Positions 52,929-62,099 of a stretch of DNA of 64,000 nucleotides are shown here, one piece after another. Source of the DNA: Neobacillus mesonae (lineage in GTDB: Bacteria > Bacillota > Bacilli > Bacillales > Cytobacillaceae); contig NZ_JAMBNQ010000003.1 of the NCBI RefSeq assembly GCF_023715155.1, positions 124,001 through 188,000 of the forward strand. The letters are read 5' to 3'. Below the pieces are notes generated by a model. The model made no database searches, was not told where the DNA came from, and was given only the letters and a program-made list of their open reading frames with translations. The stretch's first letter is position 1; each line of letters begins with the position of its first letter. A program made the position numbers and the translations under genes.

Positions 52929-53861
52929 TTATGACTGAATCACATCTTTTAAAACATTTTCAATTGCCTCCAAATCACTCGGAGTCAGCTGAATATCAGC
53001 AGCCTTTACATTACTTTGTGCATGGCCGGAGTGTCTGCCGCCCGGAATAACAATATCGATTCCTTCTTGTGCTAAGATCCAGGAAAGGGCTAGATTAGGA
53101 AGGGAAATCCCTTTGGCATCTGCAATGATCTTTAACTGGTCTACAATTTGTACCTTCTGTTGGAACCCTTCTTTGGTGAATCTTTTTGGAGGGGGATCAT
53201 CAATCTTGTAATTTCCGCCAAGGAGACCTGAAGATAAAGGATAATAAGGTAAAAAGGATATTTGATTATCCAGGCAAAATGGCAGGATGGTTTTTTCGAT
53301 GTCCCGTTCCAGCATATTATAAAGGTCTTGGTAGGCAGAAATATCGGTAACACTGACAGCTTCTTTAAGCTGATTCAATGATAAGTTGGAGGCAGCAATC
53401 GCTCTAATTTTTCCTTCTTCTTTTAATCGTGCAAGCTCTCCAGTGGACTCTGCCACAGGAGTTTCATTATCGGCAAAATGTAAAAAATACAAATCAATAT
53501 AATCTGTACCAAGTCTTTTTAAACTGGATTCTAATGCAGCTCTTAAATATTCAGGCCGGCTGTTCATTTTTCGATTGCCTTGAGGATCCCTTTGAATCCC
53601 GGCTTTAGTTGAAATCACCAGGTCTTCCCTTTTTATATTAACTGCATGAATCACTTCGCCAATTAATTCTTCAGAACGTCCCCATCCGTAATAATCCGCC
53701 GTATCAATAAAATTTACCCCATGATGCAGCGCTTCTATAATATAGTTTTTTCCCTCGGTTTCATCTAAGTTTGGAAAGATATTATGACCGCCAACCCTGT
53801 TTGTGCCGATTCCAATTTTTGATACTCGGATATCAGTTTTTTTCAGCGTAGTATACTGCAT
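52929..53861 (-). CDS. Aldo/keto reductase
   Basis: A 310-residue NADPH-dependent (beta/alpha)8 oxidoreductase. It has catalytic residues in FIDTADYYGWGRSEELIG (Asp, Tyr), ISTKAG (Lys) and LYFLHFADN (His). The C-terminal cofactor loop is IVIPGGRHSGHAQSN. It is about half identical by eye to the next gene, so the two are tandem paralogs. The substrate is unknown. Confidence 0.93.
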   Translation of the reverse strand: MQYTTLKKTDIRVSKIGIGTNRVGGHNIFPNLDETEGKNYIIEALHHGVNFIDTADYYGWGRSEELIGEVIHAVNIKREDLVISTKAGIQRDPQGNRKMNSRPEYLRAALESSLKRLGTDYIDLYFLHFADNETPVAESTGELARLKEEGKIRAIAASNLSLNQLKEAVSVTDISAYQDLYNMLERDIEKTILPFCLDNQISFLPYYPLSSGLLGGNYKIDDPPPKRFTKEGFQQKVQIVDQLKIIADAKGISLPNLALSWILAQEGIDIVIPGGRHSGHAQSNVKAADIQLTPSDLEAIENVLKDVIQS

Positions 53862-53978
53862 ATTTTCCCCCTTGTATAATTATTTTTTTGAAGGTATAGA
53901 AGGGACCGAAAAACTGGTTTTCTGGAGTATCTTTCGGTCCGCAGCAGATAGGAAAGAGCGGTCTTCCTTAAAAGTGGT

Positions 53979-54917
53979 TTAGGAAACGGTCGTCTTTCCT
54001 TGTGTTAAAATTTCATTAATAACTCTTAATTCTTCGGCGGATAAGCTTACATCTGCCGCCTTTGCAGTTCCTCGGGCATGGTCAGGACCTCTGCCGCCAG
54101 GAATAACAGAATCGACTCCATCTTGGGCCAGCAGCCAAGCGAGGGCTAAATTAGCGAGTGTCGTTCCTTTTTTCGAGGCAATTGGTTTCAGTTTATCTGC
54201 AATTTCAATTCTTTGATGAAATTGCTCCTCTGTTAATCCTTTTGGTACAGGATCACCCACTTTATATTTGCCGCCAAGAAGGCCAGAGGCCAGCGGATAG
54301 CAGGGAATAAAGGAAATTTGATTTTCTGCACAAAATGGAAGAACATCTTTTTCGACTGTGCGGTCAAACATATTATAATCAGATTGCATTGCAGCAATTT
54401 CGGTTACTTTTGCCGCTTCTTTCAGCTGCTCAATTGGCAGGTTAGAAACCCCGATGGCTCTGATTTTTCCTTCTTCCTTTAGTTTGACCAATTCGCCGAT
54501 GGATTCTGAAAATGGTGTTACATTATCTGGCCAATGCAGGTAATATAGATCGATATAATCGAGCTGGAGTCTTTTTAAACTGTCTTCTACAGCTGAACGA
54601 AGATAGGCAGGATCATTATTTTTTCGATTGCCTCCGGGCTGCCCCCATTGCACCCCGCCTTTTGTAGCAACAATAAGATCTTCTCTTTTTACATCAATGT
54701 TCTGAAGAACCTCGCCGACTAATTCTTCTGAACGCGCAGGACCATATATATCTGCGGTATCGATAAAATTCATGCCTAAATGAATAGCTTCACGGAGAAA
54801 CGCTTTTCCTTCGCTTTCATCCAGTCCTTGGAAAATGTTATGGCCGCCGATTTTGTTCGTTCCAACTCCAATTGTTGAAATTTTCATATCCGTCTTTTTA
54901 AGTGTAGTGTATTTCAT
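53979..54917 (-). CDS. Aldo/keto reductase, paralog
   Basis: A 312-residue enzyme with the same tetrad: FIDTADIYGPARSEELVG, VATKGGVQW, LYYLHWPDN, and the cofactor-binding SVIPGGRGPDHARG. The N-terminal MKYTTLKKTDMKISTIGVG mirrors MQYTTLKKTDIRVSKIGIG of its neighbour. It begins the run tautomerase-AKR-AKR-EthD-VOC on the minus strand. A hairpin (GGACCGAAA / TTTCGGTCC, near 53904-53941) separates the two genes. Confidence 0.93.
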   Translation of the reverse strand: MKYTTLKKTDMKISTIGVGTNKIGGHNIFQGLDESEGKAFLREAIHLGMNFIDTADIYGPARSEELVGEVLQNIDVKREDLIVATKGGVQWGQPGGNRKNNDPAYLRSAVEDSLKRLQLDYIDLYYLHWPDNVTPFSESIGELVKLKEEGKIRAIGVSNLPIEQLKEAAKVTEIAAMQSDYNMFDRTVEKDVLPFCAENQISFIPCYPLASGLLGGKYKVGDPVPKGLTEEQFHQRIEIADKLKPIASKKGTTLANLALAWLLAQDGVDSVIPGGRGPDHARGTAKAADVSLSAEELRVINEILTQGKTTVS

Positions 54918-54957
54918 GTTTATTCCCTCCAGTGTGATAAAAAAAAGTTTCTAAGGT

Positions 54958-55278
54958 CTAGGAATCTATCTCTACTCCGTCAATAAAAGCTGTTATCGGT
55001 GGTGAATCAAAGAATTTTCTCATCATTTTGGCGTCTTCGAACATGGCCTTCCCTTCAGGGGATTCGCAAGCTTGATTTAATGCCTCCATATTTGCAAATT
55101 CAATTTCACCATGTAAATAAATATCTGGTGCCGTTCCATTGTTCCAAACAACCCTGGATATTTTTAAGTTTTGAATCTGTGGAATTTTTTTAACTAATGG
55201 TAGATGAACATGAAAATAATAGTTTTCAAATTCCTCCTGTTGGTCTGTTTTTTTATAAAACACAACAATTTTCGCCAT
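54958..55278 (-). CDS. EthD-like protein (dimeric alpha/beta barrel)
   Basis: A 106-residue ferredoxin-like protein of the EthD family. It has the typical start VVFYKKTDQQEEFENYYFHVHLPLVKKIP and a late FANMEALNQACESPEGKAMFEDA. Such proteins occur in degradation operons, often with an uncertain accessory or monooxygenase role. It sits next to the VOC gene with 48 bases between. Confidence 0.85.
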   Translation of the reverse strand: MAKIVVFYKKTDQQEEFENYYFHVHLPLVKKIPQIQNLKISRVVWNNGTAPDIYLHGEIEFANMEALNQACESPEGKAMFEDAKMMRKFFDSPPITAFIDGVEIDS

Positions 55279-55326
55279 TTTTCACCCTCCATCACTATGT
55301 AATGAATTGATGCCAATGCTGTTTTA

Positions 55327-55806
55327 TTAGTCCCATTTCAACATGGCAGGGTGGCTCGGATCGATAATCTCTTGTAACTCAAATAGATTTCCATCCGGAT
55401 CACGGCCATATGTTGACCAGACTCTGTCTTTAAAATTTTGTGGTTCGCAATTGAATTCAACACCAGCGGCCTTTAGTCGGTTATAAATTGGGAAAATATT
55501 CACAACATCAAAGCAGACATGGGTAAGACCTACATCATTTGCGGGGCGGTTCGGATTACCTGCTTTACCTTCCGGGGATATATATTGAAAAATCTCAATA
55601 ATCATGTTGCCGGCCCTTAACATTACATTTTTTAACGTCGTGTTTTGGATTCCTGAAATATAGTCAAGAATTTCACTTTGAATCAGTTCATTTCTAAAGA
55701 TTTCTTCAAGGCCTAATAAGTCACGATAGAAATGAAGCATTCCTTCGAAATTCTGGGTTGTAAATGAAGTGTGATGGATTCCGCGGATTATTCCCTCTTC
55801 AACCAT
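55327..55806 (-). CDS. VOC-superfamily protein (glyoxalase/dioxygenase fold)
   Basis: A 159-residue metalloenzyme-fold protein. GIHHTSFTTQNFEGMLHFYRDLLGLE opens the first beta-alpha-beta-beta-beta unit and LTHVCFDVVNIFPIYNRL the second. The end has the usual RDPDGNLFELQEI metal-ligand Glu, so metal binding by His/His/Glu is likely. The reaction (isomerase, lyase or ring-cleaving dioxygenase) cannot be told. RBS AAGGAGGGGC precedes it. Confidence 0.88.
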   Translation of the reverse strand: MVEEGIIRGIHHTSFTTQNFEGMLHFYRDLLGLEEIFRNELIQSEILDYISGIQNTTLKNVMLRAGNMIIEIFQYISPEGKAGNPNRPANDVGLTHVCFDVVNIFPIYNRLKAAGVEFNCEPQNFKDRVWSTYGRDPDGNLFELQEIIDPSHPAMLKWD

Positions 55807-55992
55807 TATGCCCCTCCTTTATTTGCTAATTTACTTAAATAGAGACATTCTAAAAAAAGGGACATTTGAATTCTATCATTAGCAGATTACCGGCCTAAAT
55901 CAATATAGTCGAATGCCCCTTAAATAATAGCAGCCTTTTATTTTAAAAATAATATATTTATATAAAGAGAGTGATGATTTATGTGATGCTGG

Positions 55993-57066
55993 CTAAGCTG
56001 TAATGAAAGATTGTTCCCATTTATTTAAAATGGTAAGACCTGTTGTTTCGAAATTCGTCATGGCTTCTAGAACGGAGCTTACTTCGTGTACATTAATGGT
56101 TTGCGTTACTAGTTTCTTTGGCTGAAAAATTCCTTTATCAACCATTTCTAACATATCTGCGTATCGATAGGAAGGAGACCCGTAGGAGCCAACGATTTCA
56201 AGTTCTGTAGCCACAATTAAATCGGCCGGATATGCAATGAATCCTTGCTCTTTGTCAGATGTCATGCCAAGCTGCAGATGACGCCCTCTTTTTCTTAAGC
56301 TTAAAACAGAAGATTGGGCCGTTGCTGTGATTCCAAGGGCATCAATCGAAACATGTGCACCGCCTTTTGTAATCTCGCGGACAGCTTCTGGAACATTTTG
56401 CTTTTTTGAATTAATAGCGGCAACAGCCCCGCATTGTTTAGCAAATTCTAATTTCTTATCATCAATATCTACTGCAATAACATTTGCACCTACTGCTGCA
56501 GAAATTTGAATCGCCGAAAGCCCAACTCCGCCGCAGCCAGTAACGACGACCCATTCTCCCCCCTGAACCTTAGCACGGTCGAGCACACCATGGAAAGCTG
56601 TAGCAAATCGGCAGCCAATAGCTGATGCTTCAATGAAGTCAACATTATCTGGTATTAAAGCTAAATTGAAATCAGCTGAAGGTACGTGAACATATTGTCC
56701 AAATCCGCCCCAATAAGCAACGCCTGGGGTTTGTCCGTGATCGCAAAGATTCTGGTGCCCCCTGCGGCACATTTCACAAACGCCATCACCGCCGCTGACC
56801 GGAACGACTACTCGATCATCTTTTTTGAAGTTCTTTACATTTTTGCCAACCTCAATAATAACACCACTGAGTTCATGACCAAAAATATGAGGGAGCTGCA
56901 TTTTTAGACCAACCCAATCGAAGTGTCCTTGCCATAAATGCCAGTCACTGCGGCATATTCCATTAGCCTCCACTTTAATAATAACGCCATCAGGTGTTAA
57001 TTCTGGATCCGGCATATTTTTTACAACTAAGGGTTTTCCAATCTCCTCCATAACAGCAGCTAACAT
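55993..57066 (-). CDS. Zinc-dependent alcohol dehydrogenase
   Basis: A 357-residue medium-chain dehydrogenase. Catalytic zinc ligands are in GICRSDWHLW and FGHELSG; the structural zinc site is CEMCRRGHQNLC. The NAD-binding Rossmann turn is GCGGVGLSAIQISAAVG with a downstream Asp (VIAVDIDD) that favours NAD. It most likely oxidises an alcohol to the aldehyde used by the neighbouring ALDH. Confidence 0.94.
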   Translation of the reverse strand: MLAAVMEEIGKPLVVKNMPDPELTPDGVIIKVEANGICRSDWHLWQGHFDWVGLKMQLPHIFGHELSGVIIEVGKNVKNFKKDDRVVVPVSGGDGVCEMCRRGHQNLCDHGQTPGVAYWGGFGQYVHVPSADFNLALIPDNVDFIEASAIGCRFATAFHGVLDRAKVQGGEWVVVTGCGGVGLSAIQISAAVGANVIAVDIDDKKLEFAKQCGAVAAINSKKQNVPEAVREITKGGAHVSIDALGITATAQSSVLSLRKRGRHLQLGMTSDKEQGFIAYPADLIVATELEIVGSYGSPSYRYADMLEMVDKGIFQPKKLVTQTINVHEVSSVLEAMTNFETTGLTILNKWEQSFITA

Positions 57067-57162
57067 TTCATCTACTCCCTTTCACAATTAATTTGGTGTT
57101 TGTTCAAATAAGTGGCTGTCTTAAGGGAGGAGGCTATGATGGCATAACCTCCTGTTTAGGTA

Positions 57163-58665
57163 TTAGTCTAAATCAACCCAGACGCTTTTAATTTGTGTAT
57201 ACGTATCTAGTACAGAAGCTGCTCCATTTTCCCTGCCAATACCACTCTGTTTGTATCCTCCCATTGGGGAAGCCGGATCCATCAGGTGATACGTATTGAC
57301 CCACACATTTCCAGACTTAATGGCATGGGCAAGCTTATGGGCTTTTCGCAGATCTGTGGTACAAATACCTGCACCAAGACCATAGTAGGTTTCATTAGCA
57401 GTCTTCACAACTTCATCCAGATCATCGAATGGCATTGCACAAATAACAGGACCAAAAATTTCTTCTTGGGCAACAGTCATTGTATTTTGGACATTCGCTA
57501 ATACAGTTGGTTTTACGAAATAGCCATTTGCTAAATCACTCGAAACAGCGTTTCCGCCGACTAACATTTCAGCCCCTTCCTGCTGGCCGATATCTAAGTA
57601 ATTTAACACTCTATTTTTTTGTTTTTCAGAAATCAGCGGACCTAGAGTAGTTGTTGCATCAAATCCGCTGCCAAGCTTGTACTTTTTCGTATAGTTAATT
57701 AAATCGCTTACAAAATTATCGTAAATTTTCTTTTCAACAAATAAGCGTGTACCTGCAAAGCATACTTGACCGGAGTTAAATAGGATTCCAAAAGCTGCAT
57801 TGGCAAGCGCTTTCTCATAATCAGCATCGGCACAAATGATATGTGGTGATTTTCCACCCAATTCAAGAGTTACTTTTTTCAGATTTCCGGCAGCAGACCG
57901 CATAATTTCTTTACCAACAACAGTCGAACCGGTAAAGGCGACTTTATCTACATCTGGATGATTTACCAATGCAGCACCTGCAGTTGGGCCAAATCCTGGA
58001 ACAATATTAACAACTCCATCCGGGAAACCGGCCTCAACAAATAATTCGGCTAATCTTAATGAGCTTAATGGTGTTTGTTCAGCTGGTTTTAAGACGACTG
58101 TATTTCCAACTGATAGCGGAGCAGCTAATTTCATAGCAGCTACACTTACTGGAGCATTCCAAGGGCTGATTCCCGCGCAGACTCCTAAAGGTTCTCTTCT
58201 TGTGTAATTGAAAATAGTACCTGGTGTGGATACAGGAATGGTTTCTCCTGTTACTTTTGTTGCCCAGCCGGCATAGTAGCGGAAAAGTTCGGGAACTGAG
58301 CTGGCGAATGCAGTAGTGGTAGCCAATGGCTGGCCAAATTCGAGTGTATCAATATGAGCCAATTCTTCTATATTTTCTTCGACAAGATCAGCAAATTTTA
58401 ATAGAAGTCTAGCTCTCTCGTTTGGTTTCATAGAAGCCCAAGGACCTTCTTCGAATGCCTTTCGTGCTGCGGCTACGGCCCTGTCAATATCCTCTTTATC
58501 TCCTTCAGCTATGGTAGTAATAACTTCTCCAGTTGCCGGATTAAGAGTTTCAAATCTTTTTCCCGATACAGCATCGACAAATTTTCCGTTAATAAAAAGT
58601 TGTTTAGGAGTCGAAACAAATTTAGCAGCTTTAGAGTTTAATGGAATCATAGTTTCTACCGACAT
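57163..58665 (-). CDS. NAD-dependent aldehyde dehydrogenase
   Basis: About 500 residues from ATG 58665, after a GAGGT site; the frame is open further upstream but crosses the promoter region. It has LELGGKSPHI with the general-base Glu, FNSGQVCFAGTRLFVEK with the nucleophilic Cys, and PWNAPVSVAAMKLAAPLSVGNTVVLKPAE. EEIFGPV is near the end. It converts an aldehyde to the acid. It shares a divergent regulatory region with the acyl-CoA dehydrogenase operon. Confidence 0.95.
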   Translation of the reverse strand: MSVETMIPLNSKAAKFVSTPKQLFINGKFVDAVSGKRFETLNPATGEVITTIAEGDKEDIDRAVAAARKAFEEGPWASMKPNERARLLLKFADLVEENIEELAHIDTLEFGQPLATTTAFASSVPELFRYYAGWATKVTGETIPVSTPGTIFNYTRREPLGVCAGISPWNAPVSVAAMKLAAPLSVGNTVVLKPAEQTPLSSLRLAELFVEAGFPDGVVNIVPGFGPTAGAALVNHPDVDKVAFTGSTVVGKEIMRSAAGNLKKVTLELGGKSPHIICADADYEKALANAAFGILFNSGQVCFAGTRLFVEKKIYDNFVSDLINYTKKYKLGSGFDATTTLGPLISEKQKNRVLNYLDIGQQEGAEMLVGGNAVSSDLANGYFVKPTVLANVQNTMTVAQEEIFGPVICAMPFDDLDEVVKTANETYYGLGAGICTTDLRKAHKLAHAIKSGNVWVNTYHLMDPASPMGGYKQSGIGRENGAASVLDTYTQIKSVWVDLD

Positions 58666-58713
58666 AAAATACCTCATTTCATTAGGAGATTTGGAATGCA
58701 TAACTACAGTTAA

Positions 58714-58743
58714 TTTATAACAAAGTATTTCTAAAAATGTCAA
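58714..58743 (-). promoter_or_regulatory. Sigma-A promoter of the aldehyde dehydrogenase gene
   Basis: On the minus strand TTGACA (58743-58738) and TATAAA (58719-58714) are spaced by 18 bases, about 50 bases before ATG 58665. Confidence 0.72.
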
Positions 58744-58788
58744 CAATATTTTAAATATTTTTAAAATTAAATTTCAGATAATTTGGAA

Positions 58789-58817
58789 TTGACCAAACAA
58801 TATTCTGCATTTATAAT
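58789..58817 (+). promoter_or_regulatory. Sigma-A promoter of the acyl-CoA dehydrogenase operon
   Basis: TTGACC (58789-58794) and TATAAT (58812-58817) are spaced by 17 bases. A 15-bp imperfect palindrome TACC-GAATAGT-GGTA at 58840-58854, just after the predicted start site, could be an operator. Confidence 0.78.
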
Positions 58818-58876
58818 ATTATTAAATAAAGATAACTAGTACCGAATAGTGGTAAAACAAAAAGAGGTGAACAGTT

Positions 58877-60028
58877 ATGAAGACATTAAAAATTCCTGTT
58901 GTGGAACTTCCAAAAGAAACCGAGATTCTCCGAAGAGAAGTAAGGCAATTTATCAAAGAAGAAAAAGAGAAGGGAGCATTTATACCGAAAAGTGACTGTT
59001 GGCTAAGTGCTGTATCTCTAGAATTTTCTAAAAAATTAGGAAGCCGCGGCTGGATTGGTATGACATGGCCTGTTCGATACGGCGGCGGCGGTCGTTCAGC
59101 AATTGAAAGATATGTAGTAACGGAGGAATTATTAGCAGCCGGGGCACCTGTTGCCCGTCATTGGATTGCAGATCGGCAATCCGGACCATTATTTTTGAAA
59201 TTTGGAACAGAGGAACAAAAAAATTTTTTTCTGCCTAGAATAGCAAAAGGCGAATGTGCTTTTTCCATTGGTCTTAGCGAACCAGATGCGGGCTCGGACT
59301 TGGCTGCTATTAAAACAAGAGCGGTCAAGGTAGAAAAAGGCTGGGTGCTAAATGGAAGCAAAACCTGGACGAGCGGGGCACATTATGCTGATTATATGAT
59401 CACGCTTTGCCGTACATGCCCGCAAGATTCAAATAATCGTCATGCGGGCATGAGCCAGCTGGCAGTAGATTTAACATCTAAAGGTGTTACCATACGGCCG
59501 ATTCATTTAATGACAGGGGAACATCACTTTAATGAGGTCTTCTTTGAGGATGTTTTTGTCCCCGATGAAATGGTGATAGGTGAAGTTGGGAATGGCTGGG
59601 CACAGGGAATGACTGAACTGGCTTATGAAAGAAGCGGACCTGAGCGTTTTTTAAGTACATATCCGCTGCTTAATGAACTTACAAATAGATTAATAGAAGA
59701 TGAAGATGAGGAAGGACTGGCTAAAGTAAGTCGATTAGTCTCCAGGTTATGGACTTTACGAAACATGTCGCTTGGAATTGCCCAAATATTAGAGCAGGGT
59801 GTGCCCTCTAATATCATTGCTTCTTTAGTGAAAGATATAGGGACGAAGTTTGAACAGGAAATTGCTGAAACGGCCAGGCTGCTTGTATCGGTTGTACCAT
59901 CCATTCAATCCGGCTCGCAATTAGAAAGACTAATGGCCGAATCTATTCTCCATTCACCAGGCTTTACACTGCGCGGTGGTACAACAGAAATACTTCGAGG
60001 AATTGTGGCAAAGGGGGTAATGCAATAA
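58877..60028 (+). CDS. Acyl-CoA dehydrogenase, large/first subunit
   Basis: A 383-residue FAD enzyme with GWIGMTWPVRYGGGGRSAIERYVVTEEL, the flavin-binding signature SIGLSEPDAGSDLAAIKTRA, and ELAYERSGPERFLSTYPLL with the base region. The C-terminal end LRGGTTEILRGIVAKGV is typical. Next-door paralogous ACADs of different sizes often form alpha2beta2 FadE complexes acting on bulky substrates. The start codon of the next gene overlaps this stop. Confidence 0.93.
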   Translation: MKTLKIPVVELPKETEILRREVRQFIKEEKEKGAFIPKSDCWLSAVSLEFSKKLGSRGWIGMTWPVRYGGGGRSAIERYVVTEELLAAGAPVARHWIADRQSGPLFLKFGTEEQKNFFLPRIAKGECAFSIGLSEPDAGSDLAAIKTRAVKVEKGWVLNGSKTWTSGAHYADYMITLCRTCPQDSNNRHAGMSQLAVDLTSKGVTIRPIHLMTGEHHFNEVFFEDVFVPDEMVIGEVGNGWAQGMTELAYERSGPERFLSTYPLLNELTNRLIEDEDEEGLAKVSRLVSRLWTLRNMSLGIAQILEQGVPSNIIASLVKDIGTKFEQEIAETARLLVSVVPSIQSGSQLERLMAESILHSPGFTLRGGTTEILRGIVAKGVMQ

Positions 60029-61119
60029 TGAGCGAAATGCAAGAGATGATTATTGACTCAACGATAAAGATTATGGAGAAGTTTTCCACAAAAGAAGTGG
60101 TGAATGAGGCGGAACAAGGACAATGGGCAGCAGAATTATGGAATGTTCTAGTGGAATATGGAATGACATCGGTTGCCATCCCTGAGGAATTGGGCGGCAG
60201 CGACGGGGATTATGCGGATGCCTTCAGTATTTTACGTTTAGCAGGGAAGTATTCAGCGCCGGTTCCACTTGCAGAGACCTTTCTTGCCAACTGGCTATTA
60301 AGTGAATTAGGTGAGTATGTTACAACGGAAATCATGACAATTTCTTATTCAAACAATTCGAACCCGCTTCAATTCGTGAAAGAAGATTCAGGATGGATCG
60401 TAATGGGCAAGGTCAAGAATGTTCCATGGGCAAGATTTGCTGAAAAACTTCTTATTCAAGGAGAAGCGGAAGAAGGTTCAATCTTAGCACTCATTAACTT
60501 AAAACATGCCAATATTGTAAAAGGTCATAATCTAGCTGGTGAAGCTAGGGATGAAGTGGTATTTAATCAAGTTTTGATGGATGACTGTAAAATATTCTCC
60601 GTAAATTCCAATCAAATGGCAGACAAAATCTATTATGGTGGTGCACTCACACGAGCCATTATGATGGCGGGAGCATTAGAAAATATTTTTGAACTGACGG
60701 TTAACTATGCATCAGAGCGCTCTCAATTTGGCCGCCCAATCAATCGCTTCCAAGCTGTTCAGCATCATTTAGCACTTTTAGCAGGGGAAACAGCGGCAGC
60801 GAATATGGCCGCAAATTGTGCAGTTGCAGCTTTTCAAAAGGCTTCTGGTAATAAAGAAATTGCTTTAGCTAAAATTCGTGTCAACGAGGCAGCCGGAAAG
60901 GCAAGCCCCATTGCCCACCAAGTACTAGCAGCTATCGGTTTTACCTATGAACATACATTACACCACAGTACAAGAAGACTTTGGGCATGGAGAGATGAAT
61001 TTGGTACGGAAACGGATTGGGAGAAAATCATAGCGAAGGATTTGCTGAAACTACAGCAAAATCAACTCTGGTCATTAGTCACAGAAGTTATTAATGAAGA
61101 AAAGGTGGAAATCAAATGA
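60028..61119 (+). CDS. Acyl-CoA dehydrogenase, small/second subunit
   Basis: A 363-residue ACAD relative. It has YGMTSVAIPEELGGSDGDYADAF near the N-terminus and the C-terminal domain stretch ERSQFGRPINRFQAVQHHLALLAGE, plus GFTYEHTLHHSTRRLW. The middle beta domain lacks the clear flavin signature EPDAGSD present in the preceding protein. That suggests a partner subunit (PimD/FadE-beta type) rather than a stand-alone enzyme. It overlaps both neighbours (1 and 4 bases). Confidence 0.9.
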   Translation: MSEMQEMIIDSTIKIMEKFSTKEVVNEAEQGQWAAELWNVLVEYGMTSVAIPEELGGSDGDYADAFSILRLAGKYSAPVPLAETFLANWLLSELGEYVTTEIMTISYSNNSNPLQFVKEDSGWIVMGKVKNVPWARFAEKLLIQGEAEEGSILALINLKHANIVKGHNLAGEARDEVVFNQVLMDDCKIFSVNSNQMADKIYYGGALTRAIMMAGALENIFELTVNYASERSQFGRPINRFQAVQHHLALLAGETAAANMAANCAVAAFQKASGNKEIALAKIRVNEAAGKASPIAHQVLAAIGFTYEHTLHHSTRRLWAWRDEFGTETDWEKIIAKDLLKLQQNQLWSLVTEVINEEKVEIK

Positions 61120-61928
61120 GTGATTTGTTATTTTCCGTTGAAAACAATATTGCAAGAATAACTCTTAACAGACCAGAAAGATTAAATGCATTTAGTGTAG
61201 AAATGATTGATTTGTGGATCAAGGCACTAGAAGAGGTTCGTGATTCAGAGGAGATTCGAGTTCTCATTATTTCAGGAAACGGGCGGGGGTTCTGCTCGGG
61301 CGGTGATTTGAAATCTATGGAAAATGGGCTGGGGTTTATACATTCCGATGGCACCGAGGATTTAACCTCCACTGCCCTGGCAAGAAAAAATGCAATATGG
61401 AAAAAGGTTCAAAGAGTACCCTTGATTTTACAGGAAATTGATCAGCCGGTTATTGCTATCCTGCATGGATTTGCTATTGGTGCTGGATTTGATATGAGTT
61501 TAGCTTGTGATATCCGAATTGCTGCGGAAAGTACAAGAATATCTGAAAGCTACTTAAAAGCAGGGTTAGTGCCTGGGGATGGGGGAGCCTACTTTTTACC
61601 AAAACTGATTGGTGTCGATAAGGCCTTAGAACTGCTTTGGACCGGGAACGTATTAACCGCTCAGGAAGCAAAAGAATTGGGGCTCGTTACTCATGTGGTG
61701 GAAGATGATCAATTGGATCAATTTGTGAATCAATATGTAGAAAAATTAGCAAATGGTCCTCAAACAGCGATCCGCCTTACAAAAAGAGCAGTTTATCAAG
61801 GGCAGGAAATGAATTTACGATCCGCTTTAGATATGATTTCATCTTCACTGGGCATTGTCACGGAACTGGAAGATTATCATGAGGGAATAAAAGCAGTTAT
61901 TGAAAAGAGAAAACCGAATTTCCGTTAA
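61116..61928 (+). CDS. Enoyl-CoA hydratase/isomerase
   Basis: A 270-residue crotonase-fold protein. Oxyanion-hole motifs are SGNGRGFCSGGDLKSM and HGFAIGAGFDMSLACDIRIA; the acidic base region is SESYLKAGLVPGDGG. It likely hydrates the enoyl-CoA made by the acyl-CoA dehydrogenase pair. It overlaps the previous gene by 4 bases and is followed by a hairpin. Confidence 0.93.
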   Translation: MSDLLFSVENNIARITLNRPERLNAFSVEMIDLWIKALEEVRDSEEIRVLIISGNGRGFCSGGDLKSMENGLGFIHSDGTEDLTSTALARKNAIWKKVQRVPLILQEIDQPVIAILHGFAIGAGFDMSLACDIRIAAESTRISESYLKAGLVPGDGGAYFLPKLIGVDKALELLWTGNVLTAQEAKELGLVTHVVEDDQLDQFVNQYVEKLANGPQTAIRLTKRAVYQGQEMNLRSALDMISSSLGIVTELEDYHEGIKAVIEKRKPNFR

Positions 61929-61943
61929 CTGAAAAGGAAGTAT

Positions 61944-61975
61944 GAAGAGCTGCCTTATCATTAGGCGCTCTTTTA
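61944..61975 (+). terminator. Probable terminator after the enoyl-CoA hydratase gene
   Basis: An imperfect stem AAGAGC-TGCC / GGCGCTCTTTT with a short T tract follows the stop. Confidence 0.6.
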
Positions 61976-62099
61976 CTTGGATTCTTTTTATCGGACCATA
62001 GAAATTCTTGTTAATTTCAATATATATGGTACTCTAGAGTTGAACTATAACCTTTAAGAATCATCGTGAAGCAGCAGATCTACACAAGGAGGGAATGTC

